NCBI GenBank assembly: GCA_029547705.1 | Contig: JAKPOU010000055.1 | Span: 124,001-188,000 of the forward strand | Length of the DNA stretch: 64,000 nt | Source of the DNA: Bacteroidota bacterium | Lineage (GTDB): Bacteria; Bacteroidota; Bacteroidia; Bacteroidales; VadinHA17 | Direction of reading: 5' to 3' | Part shown: in pieces, positions 1 to 9,383 of the stretch | How the letters are laid out: each line of letters starts with the position of its first letter | How positions within the stretch are numbered: position 1 is the first letter of the stretch | Made by a program: the position numbers and the translations under genes | Notes under the pieces: generated by a model | What the model was told of the DNA's origin: nothing | Databases searched by the model: none | The model's input: only the letters and a program-made list of their open reading frames with translations

Positions 1-426
1 CTGGGCTGCGTTTATCACCTTCCCTACAAGGACAATATAGCGGATGATTATTTTTCGACCAGATGGTTTGTCAGGAGCTATAATACATTGACTGGTAAAG
101 AAATAAAAGGGGTAAAGGAACTTTCTGAAATGGCGCCACATGATCAGATAGCAATGAATCTTTTTCAGGAATTCGGATATAACCTGGGAACATTCCTGAC
201 TCCCTTTCTCATCACATTCAATGCCGGAATTATTGTTATGGGTGGAAATATTTCCTTTTCATACAACTTTTTCGGTCCGAGGTTCGAGAAAAGACTTAAG
301 CAGGAGGGTTGTGAATGCAAGGTGGCACTGTCGGACCTGAAAGAAGATGCGGCCCTTATCGGCGCAGCTTTTCTTCTGGATAACCGTTTCTGGACGGATA
401 TCCAGCATGCTCTTCCGCTGATGTAA
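1..426 (+). CDS. ROK family sugar kinase, C-terminal part (5' end outside window)
   Basis: Frame 1 is open from the first base. The ORF track begins at an internal TTG (88), but the reading frame continues upstream to the window edge, so this is the last 141 codons of a longer gene. The segment VMGGNIS followed further on by DAALIGAAFLL is the typical C-terminal end of ROK (repressor/ORF/kinase) proteins, where the GGN loop helps form the sugar/ATP cleft. The N-terminal ATP-binding and catalytic Asp regions cannot be seen, so kinase and repressor cannot be separated, although the sugar genes that follow favour a cytoplasmic sugar kinase. It lies 125 bp upstream of an MFS transporter on the same strand. 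Confidence 0.75.
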   Translation: MGCVYHLPYKDNIADDYFSTRWFVRSYNTLTGKEIKGVKELSEMAPHDQIAMNLFQEFGYNLGTFLTPFLITFNAGIIVMGGNISFSYNFFGPRFEKRLKQEGCECKVALSDLKEDAALIGAAFLLDNRFWTDIQHALPLM

Positions 427-511
427 AACCGAAATTCAGAACCGGAATCCGGAACTGGTATTTAATAGAAAACTCAAAGAAAGCATAAAAGAAAACCGCA
501 AAACCCAAACA

Positions 512-533
512 AACGCGTACTAATAAACGCGTT
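512..533. promoter_or_regulatory. Inverted repeat, possible operator upstream of the MFS gene
   Basis: AACGCGT-8 nt-ACGCGTT forms a perfect 7-bp inverted repeat 19 bp before the MFS start codon. Each arm contains ACGCGT, itself palindromic. Position and symmetry suit a LacI- or GntR-type repressor site, but no regulator gene is visible nearby, so this is inference from symmetry only. Confidence 0.35.
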
Positions 534-551
534 ATCATAAAAACCCTGATA

Positions 552-1706
552 ATGAATACACAAAAAATCAATCTGGCAAAAATAGCTCCTGTTCTCATGG
601 CCTGTTTTGTCATGAGTTTTGTCGACCTGGTCGGAATAATTGTCGACCGTGTCAGCAGTGATATGCATCTCAGTGCAAGCGTGGCACAGCTGATACCCTC
701 AGCCATATTCCTGTGGTTCTTTCTGTTGTCAGTTCCCATAGGAGTGCTTCAGGCAAGAATAGGAAAACGCAATATGCTGAATATCGGAATGGGTATAACC
801 GCACTCGGATTACTGGTTCCCTGGGTTTTTTACTCATTTGCAATGGTGATGGTTGGTGCAGCCTTGCTGGGCATAGGAAATACCATCGTCCAGGTATCGG
901 CAAATCCGCTGCTGGTCGATGTGGTTCCCGGAAACAGAAGGTCGAGTTTCCTGAGCTTCTCCCAGTTCATAAAGGCAGTGGGATCAATGCTGGGCGCTCC
1001 GCTTGCCGCACTTTTTGCCGCACAGTTCGGCGACTGGAAAATACTTTTCCTGGTGTTTGGTATTGTTTCCATCCTGTCTGTAGTCTGGCTAGGAAATGTC
1101 AGAATTGAAGAAACCCGGACAGAGGGCCTGAAAGTGTCAATAGGGTCGGCTTTCAAGCTTCTGGGGAATAATTTCATACTCCTGATGGTGCTTTCAATAT
1201 TCCTGGTAGTGGGTGTGGATGTCGGATTCAACTCCAATTCCGGACAGTTTCTGATGAAACAGTTCGGAATAGCGCAGGTGGCCGCGGAATCGGGCAGGAG
1301 CGTCTATTTTCTCGGACGTATGCTCGGCACTTTTGCCGGAGCCATCATGCTTACAAAAATTTCTTCATCAAGATTTTTCATGTGGACTTCCCTTCTGGGA
1401 ATTCTTTTCCTGCTGGCCATTCTTCTCATTAAATCATCAGCCCTCGCCTGGGTACTGGTTTTTCTGATAGGACTGGCTGTCGCAAACATATGGCCCCTGG
1501 TTTTTTCCATCGCCGTCGGGAAACATCCTGATAGGAGCAACGAGATTTCCGGACTTATGATGATGGCTATCTCCGGAGGAGCGATCATTCCTTTCCTGGT
1601 TGGCTGGATAGGGGAGGTCACCAATCTCAGCATCGGTATGCTTGTGCTTGTCGCATGTATGGTTTACCTTGCTGCCGTCGGGGCATATTGTATTAAAAAT
1701 GAATAG
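552..1706 (+). CDS. MFS sugar transporter (FucP/glucose-galactose type)
   Basis: A 384-residue polytopic membrane protein made almost entirely of hydrophobic helices. The early FVMSFVDLVGIIVDR stretch, the conserved loop GVLQARIGKRN and the VQVSANPLL segment resemble the FucP/NupG-like branch of the major facilitator superfamily that imports fucose, glucose or galactose with protons in Bacteroidota. Length is slightly below the usual 400-430, but 11-12 membrane segments fit. It sits between a ROK kinase and a Gfo/Idh/MocA oxidoreductase (20 bp gap), which suggests uptake of a monosaccharide or modified sugar released outside the cytoplasm. The fucosidase further down makes fucose a candidate, but the substrate cannot be read from the sequence. 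Confidence 0.8.
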   Translation: MNTQKINLAKIAPVLMACFVMSFVDLVGIIVDRVSSDMHLSASVAQLIPSAIFLWFFLLSVPIGVLQARIGKRNMLNIGMGITALGLLVPWVFYSFAMVMVGAALLGIGNTIVQVSANPLLVDVVPGNRRSSFLSFSQFIKAVGSMLGAPLAALFAAQFGDWKILFLVFGIVSILSVVWLGNVRIEETRTEGLKVSIGSAFKLLGNNFILLMVLSIFLVVGVDVGFNSNSGQFLMKQFGIAQVAAESGRSVYFLGRMLGTFAGAIMLTKISSSRFFMWTSLLGILFLLAILLIKSSALAWVLVFLIGLAVANIWPLVFSIAVGKHPDRSNEISGLMMMAISGGAIIPFLVGWIGEVTNLSIGMLVLVACMVYLAAVGAYCIKNE

Positions 1707-1726
1707 AACCAACAATCACTAATGTT

Positions 1727-2995
1727 ATGAAAAATATTAAAATTGGCAGACGTGATTTTCTGAGAAAAACCGGTGCTGCCACGGTTGCTTTTACTGTTGT
1801 ACCCAGGTTTGTGCTCGGGGGCAGGGGATATACTGCTCCAAGCGATCAGCTTACAAAGGGCATAATAGGAGTGGGAGGAATGGGACGCGGCCATATCAGT
1901 TATGAAGGTACCCGTTTGATTGCAGTATGCGATGTTGACAGGAATCATATGGCACAGGCCATTGCCCAGGCCGGTGGCAATATAGCCGCTTATCATGATT
2001 TCCGGGAACTGATTGCAAGGGATGACATAGATATTGTCCATATTGCGACACCGCCCCACTGGCATGGCATAATGTCGGTTATGGCAGCGGAAGCCGGCAA
2101 GGACATTTGGTGCGAGAAGCCCATGACAAGAACCATTGGTGAAGGGAAAAAAGTTGTTGAGGCCGTTCAGAAACACGGTAGAATGTTTCGTCTGAATACA
2201 TGGTTCAGGTTCAAGGATACTTTCTATGGTATGGGTACGGAAGTTAAGCCCATCAAAAAACTTGTTGAAAACGGTGTCTTCGGATGGCCCCTGAAAGTAA
2301 CCGTAAGCGGAATAACCGGATATGACTGGAAATTTTACTGGAGCGGATTGCATAACCTGAAACCGGAACCCGTGCCGCCTGAACTGGATTATGATTTCTG
2401 GCTGGGACCGGCCCCGTATAAACCATATAACGTTGAAAGGGTCCATTCAAAATTCCGCGGATACTGGGATTATGACGGTGGTGGCCTGGGGGACATGGGC
2501 CAGCATTATCTTGATCCCGTGCAGTATTTCCTCGGCAAGGATGAAACCGGACCGGTATCGGTTGAAATAGATTCACCCCAGCAGCATTATGATGCCGTGG
2601 GATCATGGAGAAGGATAACCTACACCTACGAGGACGGATGCCAGATAATCCTTGACGGTGAAAACAGGGACAAGGATGCGGCATATATTGAAGGTCCCAA
2701 AGGAAAACTGTACAGGGGATTCAGATCAGATATAAAGGATATTGACAAAATTGTGGCTTCACTGCCCGATCCCGAACCGCAGGTCACAACATTCACGGAA
2801 TCGGTGATAAGCAGAAAGAAATTCGCACTCAATGAATCCAACGGCCACAGGTCATGTTCCATGGTGAACCTTGGAGTGATTGCACTCAGACTGGGAAGGA
2901 ATCTCAGGTTTGACCCTGTAAAGCAGCGTTTTATTGATGATGATGGAGCCAACAGGCTGATTGACCAGCCAATGAGGGATCCCTGGAGAATATGA
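1727..2995 (+). CDS. Gfo/Idh/MocA family oxidoreductase with Tat signal
   Basis: 422 residues. The N-terminus has a twin-arginine motif, RRDFLRK (residues 8-14), followed by a short hydrophobic stretch, so folded export to the periplasm with bound NAD(P) is expected. The Rossmann motif GVGGMGRG follows near residue 50, and the EKPM signature of the family is near residue 129. [13 protein letters not shown] near residue 250 carries the conserved His/Asp region of the C-terminal domain. In Bacteroidota, enzymes of this type oxidise glycoside C3 hydroxyls to 3-keto sugars, and DUF1080 proteins then cleave these. The next gene has two DUF1080 domains 34 bp downstream, which supports that role here by context. 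Substrate unknown. Confidence 0.85.
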   Translation: MKNIKIGRRDFLRKTGAATVAFTVVPRFVLGGRGYTAPSDQLTKGIIGVGGMGRGHISYEGTRLIAVCDVDRNHMAQAIAQAGGNIAAYHDFRELIARDDIDIVHIATPPHWHGIMSVMAAEAGKDIWCEKPMTRTIGEGKKVVEAVQKHGRMFRLNTWFRFKDTFYGMGTEVKPIKKLVENGVFGWPLKVTVSGITGYDWKFYWSGLHNLKPEPVPPELDYDFWLGPAPYKPYNVERVHSKFRGYWDYDGGGLGDMGQHYLDPVQYFLGKDETGPVSVEIDSPQQHYDAVGSWRRITYTYEDGCQIILDGENRDKDAAYIEGPKGKLYRGFRSDIKDIDKIVASLPDPEPQVTTFTESVISRKKFALNESNGHRSCSMVNLGVIALRLGRNLRFDPVKQRFIDDDGANRLIDQPMRDPWRI

Positions 2996-3029
2996 ACGAT
3001 ACAACCTTAAAATACAAAATGCGAAAATC

Positions 3030-6000
3030 ATGAAGATCAAAAATATATTTCTAATCTGTTCCTCATTTCTGCTGATATCGGTTTTGTCATATTCACAGGA
3101 CAGGAGGACGCTTGAGACGAAAGTCGCTGATCTGCTGGCTCAGTTCCCTGCAACCAGCCTTTCCTATACCGACAGGCTTATGGAAGACATGATGACTCTG
3201 GGAGAGGCCGGTCTCAAACAGATTTGTGACCAGATCATACCCGCCGGTACAGGAGATGATACCAGGGCCAGGTTTGCTGTCGACACCTATTCCAGATTTC
3301 TTTCGTCGGCAGGAAGGGAAAGCGAAAGAGAACTTTGGGAAAAAATCTGTATTTCATATGCTTCCAGGAAAGCTGAACCCGATGTCACGGACTTTTTCAT
3401 AAAGCAGCTTCAGCTCATTGGCAGTGAGCAGGCAGCTGAAGCACTTAAAATCTATATTGCCGACAAAATTAACTGTACTTCCGCAATATCGGCTATTACT
3501 GCCATCGGCGGACGGGTTGCCGAACAGATACTGGCAGAATCGCTGAAAGACTGGGATCTTCCCTGTGCTGCAGCGGTCATGAATGCTCTTGCATCCATGA
3601 GATCGAAGGCAGCCGTTAATGATATTATTTTCTGGTCAGGCGAGCTGAATACGAATATTAAGGCTTCTGCATACAATGCACTTGCAATGGGCGGGACCCG
3701 TGAGGCATATTCCGTTCTCCTTAAAGCGGCAAAGAGCCATGAATACCGCTGGGAGCGAACCGGTGCCACCGCTGCACTGATCAACTATGCCAATACCCTG
3801 GGACTCAATGGTGATATCAAAACCTCTAACAAGATAACCAGGATGCTCATCAAAAAATGCAACGACAGGCTTACCTATCAGAATAAGGCTGCAGCACTGA
3901 AAACCTATGTCACTTTCAATGGAATCGATGCATTTCCCGAACTGCAGAAGGCAGCCGGACATCCCGATGTGAAATACAGGAATGCAGCCATCGGTTTTAC
4001 CGGATTGATAGAAGGAGGTGAGGTCGTGAACAAATGGATCAGTCATTTTCCCAGGGCAGGTCAGGCGGCCAGACCGGAAATAATCAGAATGCTTGGAAAA
4101 CGCGGGGATGAACAGGCGCTCGGTCTTATCAATTCATCCCTGTCGGATGCTGACGTTAATGTAAGGACTGCGGCAGCGGAGGCGCTTGCAGGGATGACCG
4201 GCAGCAAAGCCGTTCCGGCACTTATAGCCTATATGATGCAGAATGATTCTCCAGCGGATCAGGAGGCAGCAGTGTCAGCCCTGAAAAGTGTTTCGGGCGA
4301 CAGGGAAATACCTGCACTGAAGGATGTTCTGGCCAAAGGCTCGCCGGCAGCAAAAATAAGTGCAATGGAACTGATGGCCTGGAACAGGAGCAGTGAAAAT
4401 TTCAGGGAGATACTGCCTTTCGCAGCATCCGATGACAGAAATGTGAGGGCCGCTGCATTCAGGGCCCTGCCCGGACTGGCTGGGGAGCAGGACCAGGAAG
4501 CCCTGATCAGTCTTTTGAAATCGGAAGAAAATTCCGGCTATGTTGCGGAATTGCAACAGGCACTTGCTGCAGCTGCAAATCAGGCAGCAGATCCTGAAAA
4601 GAGAGCGGCACAGATACTGAAAGCCATGGATGGCAGAATGGATAAAAAGCTTCTTATTCCCGTACTTGCCAGAACCGGGGGAAGAGAGGCGCTTGCAGCC
4701 GTTCTGAAGGAATTTGAAGCCGGTACTCCCGAAATGCGGGAAGTATGCTTCGGGGCACTTACTTCCTGGACCGATTATTCCGCATCCTCGGCATTATACG
4801 AAATATGCGCATCAGGTAATAAAACTTACGAAGCCCCTGCCTTTGCAGGGTATGTCAGGCAGATCAGAAATGCAAACATCAAACCTGAACAAAAGCTTCT
4901 GCTTTTCAGAAAGATAATGCCATATGCCCTGTCAGCCGAACGGAAGAACCAGATTCTGAATGAACTCGGCAGGGTAAAAACATGGCAGTCACTCTTCTTT
5001 GTGGCAGGGTATCTTGATGATCCGTCAACATCCGCCACGGCAGCAAGGTCGGTAATGTATATCGCACTGCCTTCAGCAGACGAGGCAACAGGGATGTACG
5101 GTACAAATGTGAGGGAGATACTTGTGAAGGCAATGTCGAAAATATCCGGGCAGGAAAGTGAGTACGACAGGGAGATGATCAGCAAATACCTTGAATCAAT
5201 GCCTCCGGATGAAGGATTTGTTTCAATGTTCAACGGCAGGGATCTTACAGGCTGGCAGGGACTGGTTGAAAACCCGGTGAGCCGTGCAAGGATGAAACCT
5301 GCGGAACTTGCACGGAAACAGGCTGAGGCTGACAGGAAGGTTTCAGAAAACTGGAGCGTGAAAGACGGATGCATCTGGTTCAGCGGGCGGGGGGATAATC
5401 TCTGTTCGGTGAAGCTCTATGCCGACTTTGAAATGCTTGTCGACTGGAAGATAACAAAGGGAGGAGACAGCGGAATATATCTCAGGGGTTCACCCCAGGT
5501 ACAGATCTGGGATACCTCAAGAGTTGCAGTCGGGGCCCAGGTAGGATCTGGCGGATTGTACAACAATCAGATCCATCCCTCAAAGCCCCTGAAAGTAGCC
5601 GATAATCAGGTTGGCGAGTGGAATACATTCAGAATCATTATGATCGGAGAAAAGGTGTCAGTGTGGCTCAACGGTGAACTTGTGGTGGACAATGTTACGA
5701 TGGAAAATTACTGGGACCGCAGTATACCGATCTTTCCGACCGGACCGATCGAGCTTCAGGCTCACGGAACCGATCTGGCATTCCGCGATATTTATGTCAG
5801 GGAGATAAGTGATAAGGAATATAATCTTACACCGGAGGAGAAAGCAGAAGGATTTGTTTCCCTGTTTAACGGAAGAAATCTTGATAGCTGGACAGGCAAC
5901 AAGGAATCATACGTTGCGGAAGATGGCATGATAGTGATCAGGCCGGAAAGGGGCAGCGGGGGGAATCTGTTTACAAATGAAGAATACAGTGATTTCATAT

Positions 6001-6428
6001 TCCGTTTCGAATTCCTTCTCACACCCGGGGCTAACAACGGTCTCGGTATAAGGGCGCCTCTTGAAGGAGATGCAGCTTATGCAGGAATGGAACTTCAGAT
6101 CCTTGATGACAGTGCGCCGATCTATGCAAACCTGGAGCCTTACCAGTACCACGGATCGGTTTACGGGGTTATCCCGGCCAGGAGAGGTTACCTGAAACCG
6201 GTCGGTGAATGGAATTATGAGGAAGTTACTGTGAAGGGAACATCCATCAGGATAGTTCTGAACGGAACAGTCATTGTTGACGGAGACATAGCCGGACCCC
6301 GCGATAAAGGAACCATGGACAACAGGGATCATCCCGGACTGAAAAGGAAGTCAGGGCATATAGGCTTTCTGGGACATGGTTCGGTTGTTAATTTCCGCAA
6401 CATCAGAATCAGGGACTTGTCAGAATAA
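3030..6428 (+). CDS. Secreted HEAT-repeat protein with two C-terminal DUF1080 domains
   Basis: 1132 residues with an N-terminal signal peptide (about residues 1-22, ending near SYSQ). Residues about 40-710 are Ala-rich helical repeats of HEAT type, for example [17 protein letters not shown]. Two DUF1080 (3-keto-disaccharide hydrolase/lyase) domains follow. The first begins near residue 727 ([14 protein letters not shown]) and the second near residue 939 ([14 protein letters not shown]), and each ends with an [16 protein letters not shown]-like strand. DUF1080 jelly-roll domains cleave 3-keto-glycosides made by Gfo/Idh/MocA oxidoreductases, and such an oxidoreductase lies directly upstream. 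The HEAT part may be a scaffold or glycan/partner-binding arm; that is inference. Single DUF1080 proteins are usually 200-300 residues, so this is a large multi-domain version. Confidence 0.85.
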   Translation: MKIKNIFLICSSFLLISVLSYSQDRRTLETKVADLLAQFPATSLSYTDRLMEDMMTLGEAGLKQICDQIIPAGTGDDTRARFAVDTYSRFLSSAGRESERELWEKICISYASRKAEPDVTDFFIKQLQLIGSEQAAEALKIYIADKINCTSAISAITAIGGRVAEQILAESLKDWDLPCAAAVMNALASMRSKAAVNDIIFWSGELNTNIKASAYNALAMGGTREAYSVLLKAAKSHEYRWERTGATAALINYANTLGLNGDIKTSNKITRMLIKKCNDRLTYQNKAAALKTYVTFNGIDAFPELQKAAGHPDVKYRNAAIGFTGLIEGGEVVNKWISHFPRAGQAARPEIIRMLGKRGDEQALGLINSSLSDADVNVRTAAAEALAGMTGSKAVPALIAYMMQNDSPADQEAAVSALKSVSGDREIPALKDVLAKGSPAAKISAMELMAWNRSSENFREILPFAASDDRNVRAAAFRALPGLAGEQDQEALISLLKSEENSGYVAELQQALAAAANQAADPEKRAAQILKAMDGRMDKKLLIPVLARTGGREALAAVLKEFEAGTPEMREVCFGALTSWTDYSASSALYEICASGNKTYEAPAFAGYVRQIRNANIKPEQKLLLFRKIMPYALSAERKNQILNELGRVKTWQSLFFVAGYLDDPSTSATAARSVMYIALPSADEATGMYGTNVREILVKAMSKISGQESEYDREMISKYLESMPPDEGFVSMFNGRDLTGWQGLVENPVSRARMKPAELARKQAEADRKVSENWSVKDGCIWFSGRGDNLCSVKLYADFEMLVDWKITKGGDSGIYLRGSPQVQIWDTSRVAVGAQVGSGGLYNNQIHPSKPLKVADNQVGEWNTFRIIMIGEKVSVWLNGELVVDNVTMENYWDRSIPIFPTGPIELQAHGTDLAFRDIYVREISDKEYNLTPEEKAEGFVSLFNGRNLDSWTGNKESYVAEDGMIVIRPERGSGGNLFTNEEYSDFIFRFEFLLTPGANNGLGIRAPLEGDAAYAGMELQILDDSAPIYANLEPYQYHGSVYGVIPARRGYLKPVGEWNYEEVTVKGTSIRIVLNGTVIVDGDIAGPRDKGTMDNRDHPGLKRKSGHIGFLGHGSVVNFRNIRIRDLSE

Positions 6429-6559
6429 AGAACTTTCCGGACTAATATTCTGGATTTTAAAAACAGATTGAAAATAAACGGATAAGAACACAAGGATCAT
6501 TATCCCTGCATTATTGTTTTCATAAGCCTTTCATGACACTTTCATTAAACTTTATTAAA

Positions 6560-8005
6560 ATGAGAAAGTTATTTATTCCCGCAATTATCCTGATCAGCCT
6601 GGCAGCCTGCAGGCATGCCGGACCACCGGAACCTTACGGTCCTCTGCCTTCGGAGCGTCAGTTGGCCTGGCATGAGATGGAGTATTATATGTTCGTTCAT
6701 TTCACTGTCAATACCTTTACAGGCAAGGAATGGGGATACGGAGATGAAGGAGAATCGGTTTTCAATCCTTCTGAAATGGATTGCAGGCAGTGGGCCAGGG
6801 TGGCTAAAGATGCCGGAATGAAGGGAATCATAATAACCGCGAAGCATCATGACGGCTTTTGTCTGTGGCCGTCGGATTATACTGAACATTCCGTGAAAAA
6901 TTCAGTATGGAGAAACGGAAAGGGTGATGTTTTAAGGGATCTCAGGGAGGCATGCGATGAATTCGGACTGAAGATGGGAGTGTATCTTTCTCCGTGGGAC
7001 AGGAACATTGCTGTTTACGGAACGCCGGAATACCTTGAATATTACCGTAATCAGCTTCATGAGCTGCTTACATCCTACGGCGACATTTTCGAAGTATGGT
7101 TTGACGGGGCCAACGGAGGCAGCGGTTATTACGGGGGTGCACGCGAAACACGGCGGATTGACAATAAAACCTATTACGACTGGCCGAAAACGCATGAACT
7201 GGTAAGAAAGCTGCAGCCTGACGCGGTGATGTTCAGTGATGCCGGGCCGGATGTCAGATGGGTTGGCAATGAAAGCGGAATGGGCAGTCTGACGAACTGG
7301 TGCCTCCTGCGCCGCGACGAACTGTGGCCCGGCGGGGATTTTGCAAGAATCCTCGGAGAAGGCCATGAAGATGGCAATTACTGGGTTCCCGCGGAGGTGG
7401 ATGTCTCAATACGCCCCGGATGGTTCTATCATCCGGAAGAGGATTCCCGGGTCCGTTCACCGGAAAACCTTCTGGAACTTTACTATTCTTCAGTAGGGCG
7501 GAACAGTAACCTGCTGCTGAATATTCCTCCGGATAAAAGGGGATTGCTGCATGAGAAGGATGTTGAATCGCTTCTGGCTTTCAGAAAAATAAGAGAAAGG
7601 GAATTTGAAAATGAACTGGCCGGAGGCAAGGCTGCAAGGGCTTCTTCTGTCAGGGGAAGGGATTTTAAGGCAGGAAATGTGACAGACGGAAATCCGGATA
7701 CATACTGGACCGTGAAGGACGGGCAGACTGCAGCAGACATTACCATTGACCTGGGACAGGAAACGGAAGTGAACAGAATACTTATCCAGGAATATATAAG
7801 ACTCGGACAGCGTGTTAGGGAGTATAAGGTCGAGGCCCTCAGCGACGGGGAATGGATTCCGCTTACGGAAGGCACAACAATAGGATACAAGGTGATCAGG
7901 AAATTTCCCACAGTCAGAACTTCACGGGTCAGGCTGACAATAAGCAAATCGGGGGCCTGTCCGGTGATCTCCAATATAGAACTTTACAGGGCTCCCGGGG
8001 AGTAA
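6560..8005 (+). CDS. Alpha-L-fucosidase (GH29) lipoprotein with discoidin-like domain
   Basis: The ATG at 6560 is preferred over the tracked 6533 start because it gives a clean lipoprotein signal, MRKLF...SLAAC, with Cys17 as the lipidated residue. The protein is then 481 residues. HFTVNTFTGKEWG, AKHHDGFCLWPS and VWFDG (Asp182, the expected GH29 nucleophile) identify a GH29 exo-fucosidase that acts at the cell surface or in the periplasm. Residues about 355-481 look like an F5/8-type C (discoidin) carbohydrate-binding domain (NVTDGNPDTYWT, ITIDLGQ). The 131-bp gap from the DUF1080 gene is larger than the spacing of the earlier genes. The stop codon lies inside a directly repeated 26-bp sequence. 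Confidence 0.88.
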   Translation: MRKLFIPAIILISLAACRHAGPPEPYGPLPSERQLAWHEMEYYMFVHFTVNTFTGKEWGYGDEGESVFNPSEMDCRQWARVAKDAGMKGIIITAKHHDGFCLWPSDYTEHSVKNSVWRNGKGDVLRDLREACDEFGLKMGVYLSPWDRNIAVYGTPEYLEYYRNQLHELLTSYGDIFEVWFDGANGGSGYYGGARETRRIDNKTYYDWPKTHELVRKLQPDAVMFSDAGPDVRWVGNESGMGSLTNWCLLRRDELWPGGDFARILGEGHEDGNYWVPAEVDVSIRPGWFYHPEEDSRVRSPENLLELYYSSVGRNSNLLLNIPPDKRGLLHEKDVESLLAFRKIREREFENELAGGKAARASSVRGRDFKAGNVTDGNPDTYWTVKDGQTAADITIDLGQETEVNRILIQEYIRLGQRVREYKVEALSDGEWIPLTEGTTIGYKVIRKFPTVRTSRVRLTISKSGACPVISNIELYRAPGE

Positions 8006-8109
8006 TTGGCTCAGGGCACAGGGCTCAGGGGGAGTAATTGGCTCAGGGCACAGGACACAGGACTCAGGGTTCAGGGTGCAGGGTTTCGGGTGCAGGGTTC
8101 AGGGTGCAG
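7997..8109. repeat. Low-complexity direct-repeat array at the fucosidase stop codon
   Basis: A perfect 26-bp direct repeat (7997-8022 and 8029-8054) contains the core GAGTAATTGGCTCAGGGCAC. The first copy includes the fucosidase stop codon. It is followed by degenerate CAGGGTTCAGGGTGCAGGG words, including the 15-mer GGGTTCAGGGTGCAG at 8067-8081 and 8095-8109. It looks like local slippage or duplication decaying in the gap before a convergent gene. Confidence 0.8.
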
Positions 8110-8152
8110 AGGGAGGGACTTTAAGTGGCCGGTATTAACTGATCAATTATTG

Positions 8153-9130
8153 TTACAGTAAATTCGCTGCTACGGAAAGGGCTGCGTAGTCACCAAGATC
8201 CTCCCCGAGCTGTGCGGGTACTATCCGGCATACATTCCTGGAAAGGGCAAGGGCTTCGGCTTCGATGATCCTTAGTGTATGGGGTTCCAACAATTTCCCG
8301 GACCTTGCAAAAATGCTTCCGATCACTATCACTTCGGGATTCAGAATGTCGATAAGTATTGACAGACCTCTGCCGAGATATTCTCCGGAAGTACGGTATA
8401 CCCCAAGTGCCGTCTCATCTCCCCTGATTGCAGCTTCGGCCACGATCTGCGCGTTCAGGTTATCAAAGTCATCCCTGGTTTTGCAGAAGCTTACTCTTTC
8501 TCCCATCTGCCATTTTTCCATGACCATGGTTCTGGCCAGCTGGGCAATACCGCTTCCGCTGCAGAAGCCTTCCCAGCTTCCTGCCTTGCCGTAGCCCACG
8601 GGACCGGCAGAACACATCCTGATATGGCCTATCTCTCCCGCCATATCATTTGTGCCCGAATACAGGCGGCCGTTGAGAATCAGTCCGGCCCCGAGCCCTG
8701 TTCCGAAGGTCATGAATATCATGTTTTCGCTTCCTCGTCCGGCCCCGGATTTCCATTCGGCAAGAGCACAGGCATTTGCATCATTCTGAATGCCGGATTT
8801 AATGCCGTATCTGTCAGTCAGCAGCTTTACCAGCGGCACATTGTCCCATCCCGGCAGATTCGGCGGTGACATCACAATGCCTGTTTTACTGTCAAGAGGC
8901 CCGCCACAGCTTACCCCAAGGGCTTTCACTTTTCCGGATGAAAGGCCGTGCTTTCCTATCATCAGGTCAATGTGACTGAATATGGTGCCGAGGGAGTGCT
9001 CAAGTCCCAGGTGGGTTTCAGTGGGGAAAGTAAACCGGTCAATTATGTCGAGGCCCCCGTCGCCCGTTTTGCCATGGATAACGGTACATTTTGTGCCTCC
9101 TATATCCAGGCCTAATAGTAGTTCAGCCAT
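8153..9130 (-). CDS. ROK family kinase (glucokinase-like)
   Basis: 325 residues, a usual ROK length. The N-terminal LGLDIGGTKCTV (ATP phosphate-binding loop), the catalytic region IQNDANACALAEWKSG, GTGLGAGLILNG and AGEIGHIR are clear ROK-kinase features, so a cytoplasmic sugar 6-kinase is the likely role. The usual zinc-binding motif CxCGxxGCxE after GEIGH is absent; the sequence runs SAGPVGYGKAGSWEGF instead, which marks a ROK subgroup without the standard zinc cysteines. It converges on the fucosidase and diverges from the nucleoside-recognition gene. Sugar specificity cannot be told. The window also carries the tail of a second ROK gene at its left edge. Confidence 0.85.
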   Translation of the reverse strand: MAELLLGLDIGGTKCTVIHGKTGDGGLDIIDRFTFPTETHLGLEHSLGTIFSHIDLMIGKHGLSSGKVKALGVSCGGPLDSKTGIVMSPPNLPGWDNVPLVKLLTDRYGIKSGIQNDANACALAEWKSGAGRGSENMIFMTFGTGLGAGLILNGRLYSGTNDMAGEIGHIRMCSAGPVGYGKAGSWEGFCSGSGIAQLARTMVMEKWQMGERVSFCKTRDDFDNLNAQIVAEAAIRGDETALGVYRTSGEYLGRGLSILIDILNPEVIVIGSIFARSGKLLEPHTLRIIEAEALALSRNVCRIVPAQLGEDLGDYAALSVAANLL

Positions 9131-9190
9131 GTTTCATATGTTAATCCGTTCATACTGACTAAAAGTAATAATTTAATTCATATTCTGTAT

Positions 9191-9330
9191 TTCTCTTTCA
9201 TTGCCGTTTTGCCGGTTTCACAGTTACCTTCTTCCTTCATGCTGTCAATTAAGCCGTTTCGCAGTTTCCTTCCGCTTTCCGGCTGTCTCCCTGCCCGTTT
9301 CTCCCTCACCGTTTCACTTTTCCCTCTCAC
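9191..9330. repeat. Pyrimidine-rich degenerate repeat tract
   Basis: The 253-bp gap between two divergent genes is strongly C/T-rich on the + strand and repeats variants of GCCGTTTC (GCCGTTTTGCCGGTTTC, GCCGTTTCGCAGTTTCC, CCCGTTTCTCCCTCACCGTTTC). No ORF is present. It resembles the word-like decay arrays seen elsewhere in this window. Confidence 0.55.
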
Positions 9331-9383
9331 CTATTAAATATATCTTCCATAATCCTTATCTTTAGCACCACATAGACTCCTTT

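Noticed and set aside
1664-2446. 260-residue minus-strand ORF
   Set aside because: Antisense to the Gfo/Idh/MocA gene, no recognisable domain, composition typical of a shadow frame.
8006-8152. CRISPR-like array
   Set aside because: Repeats are short, irregular and adjoin without unique spacers of constant length.
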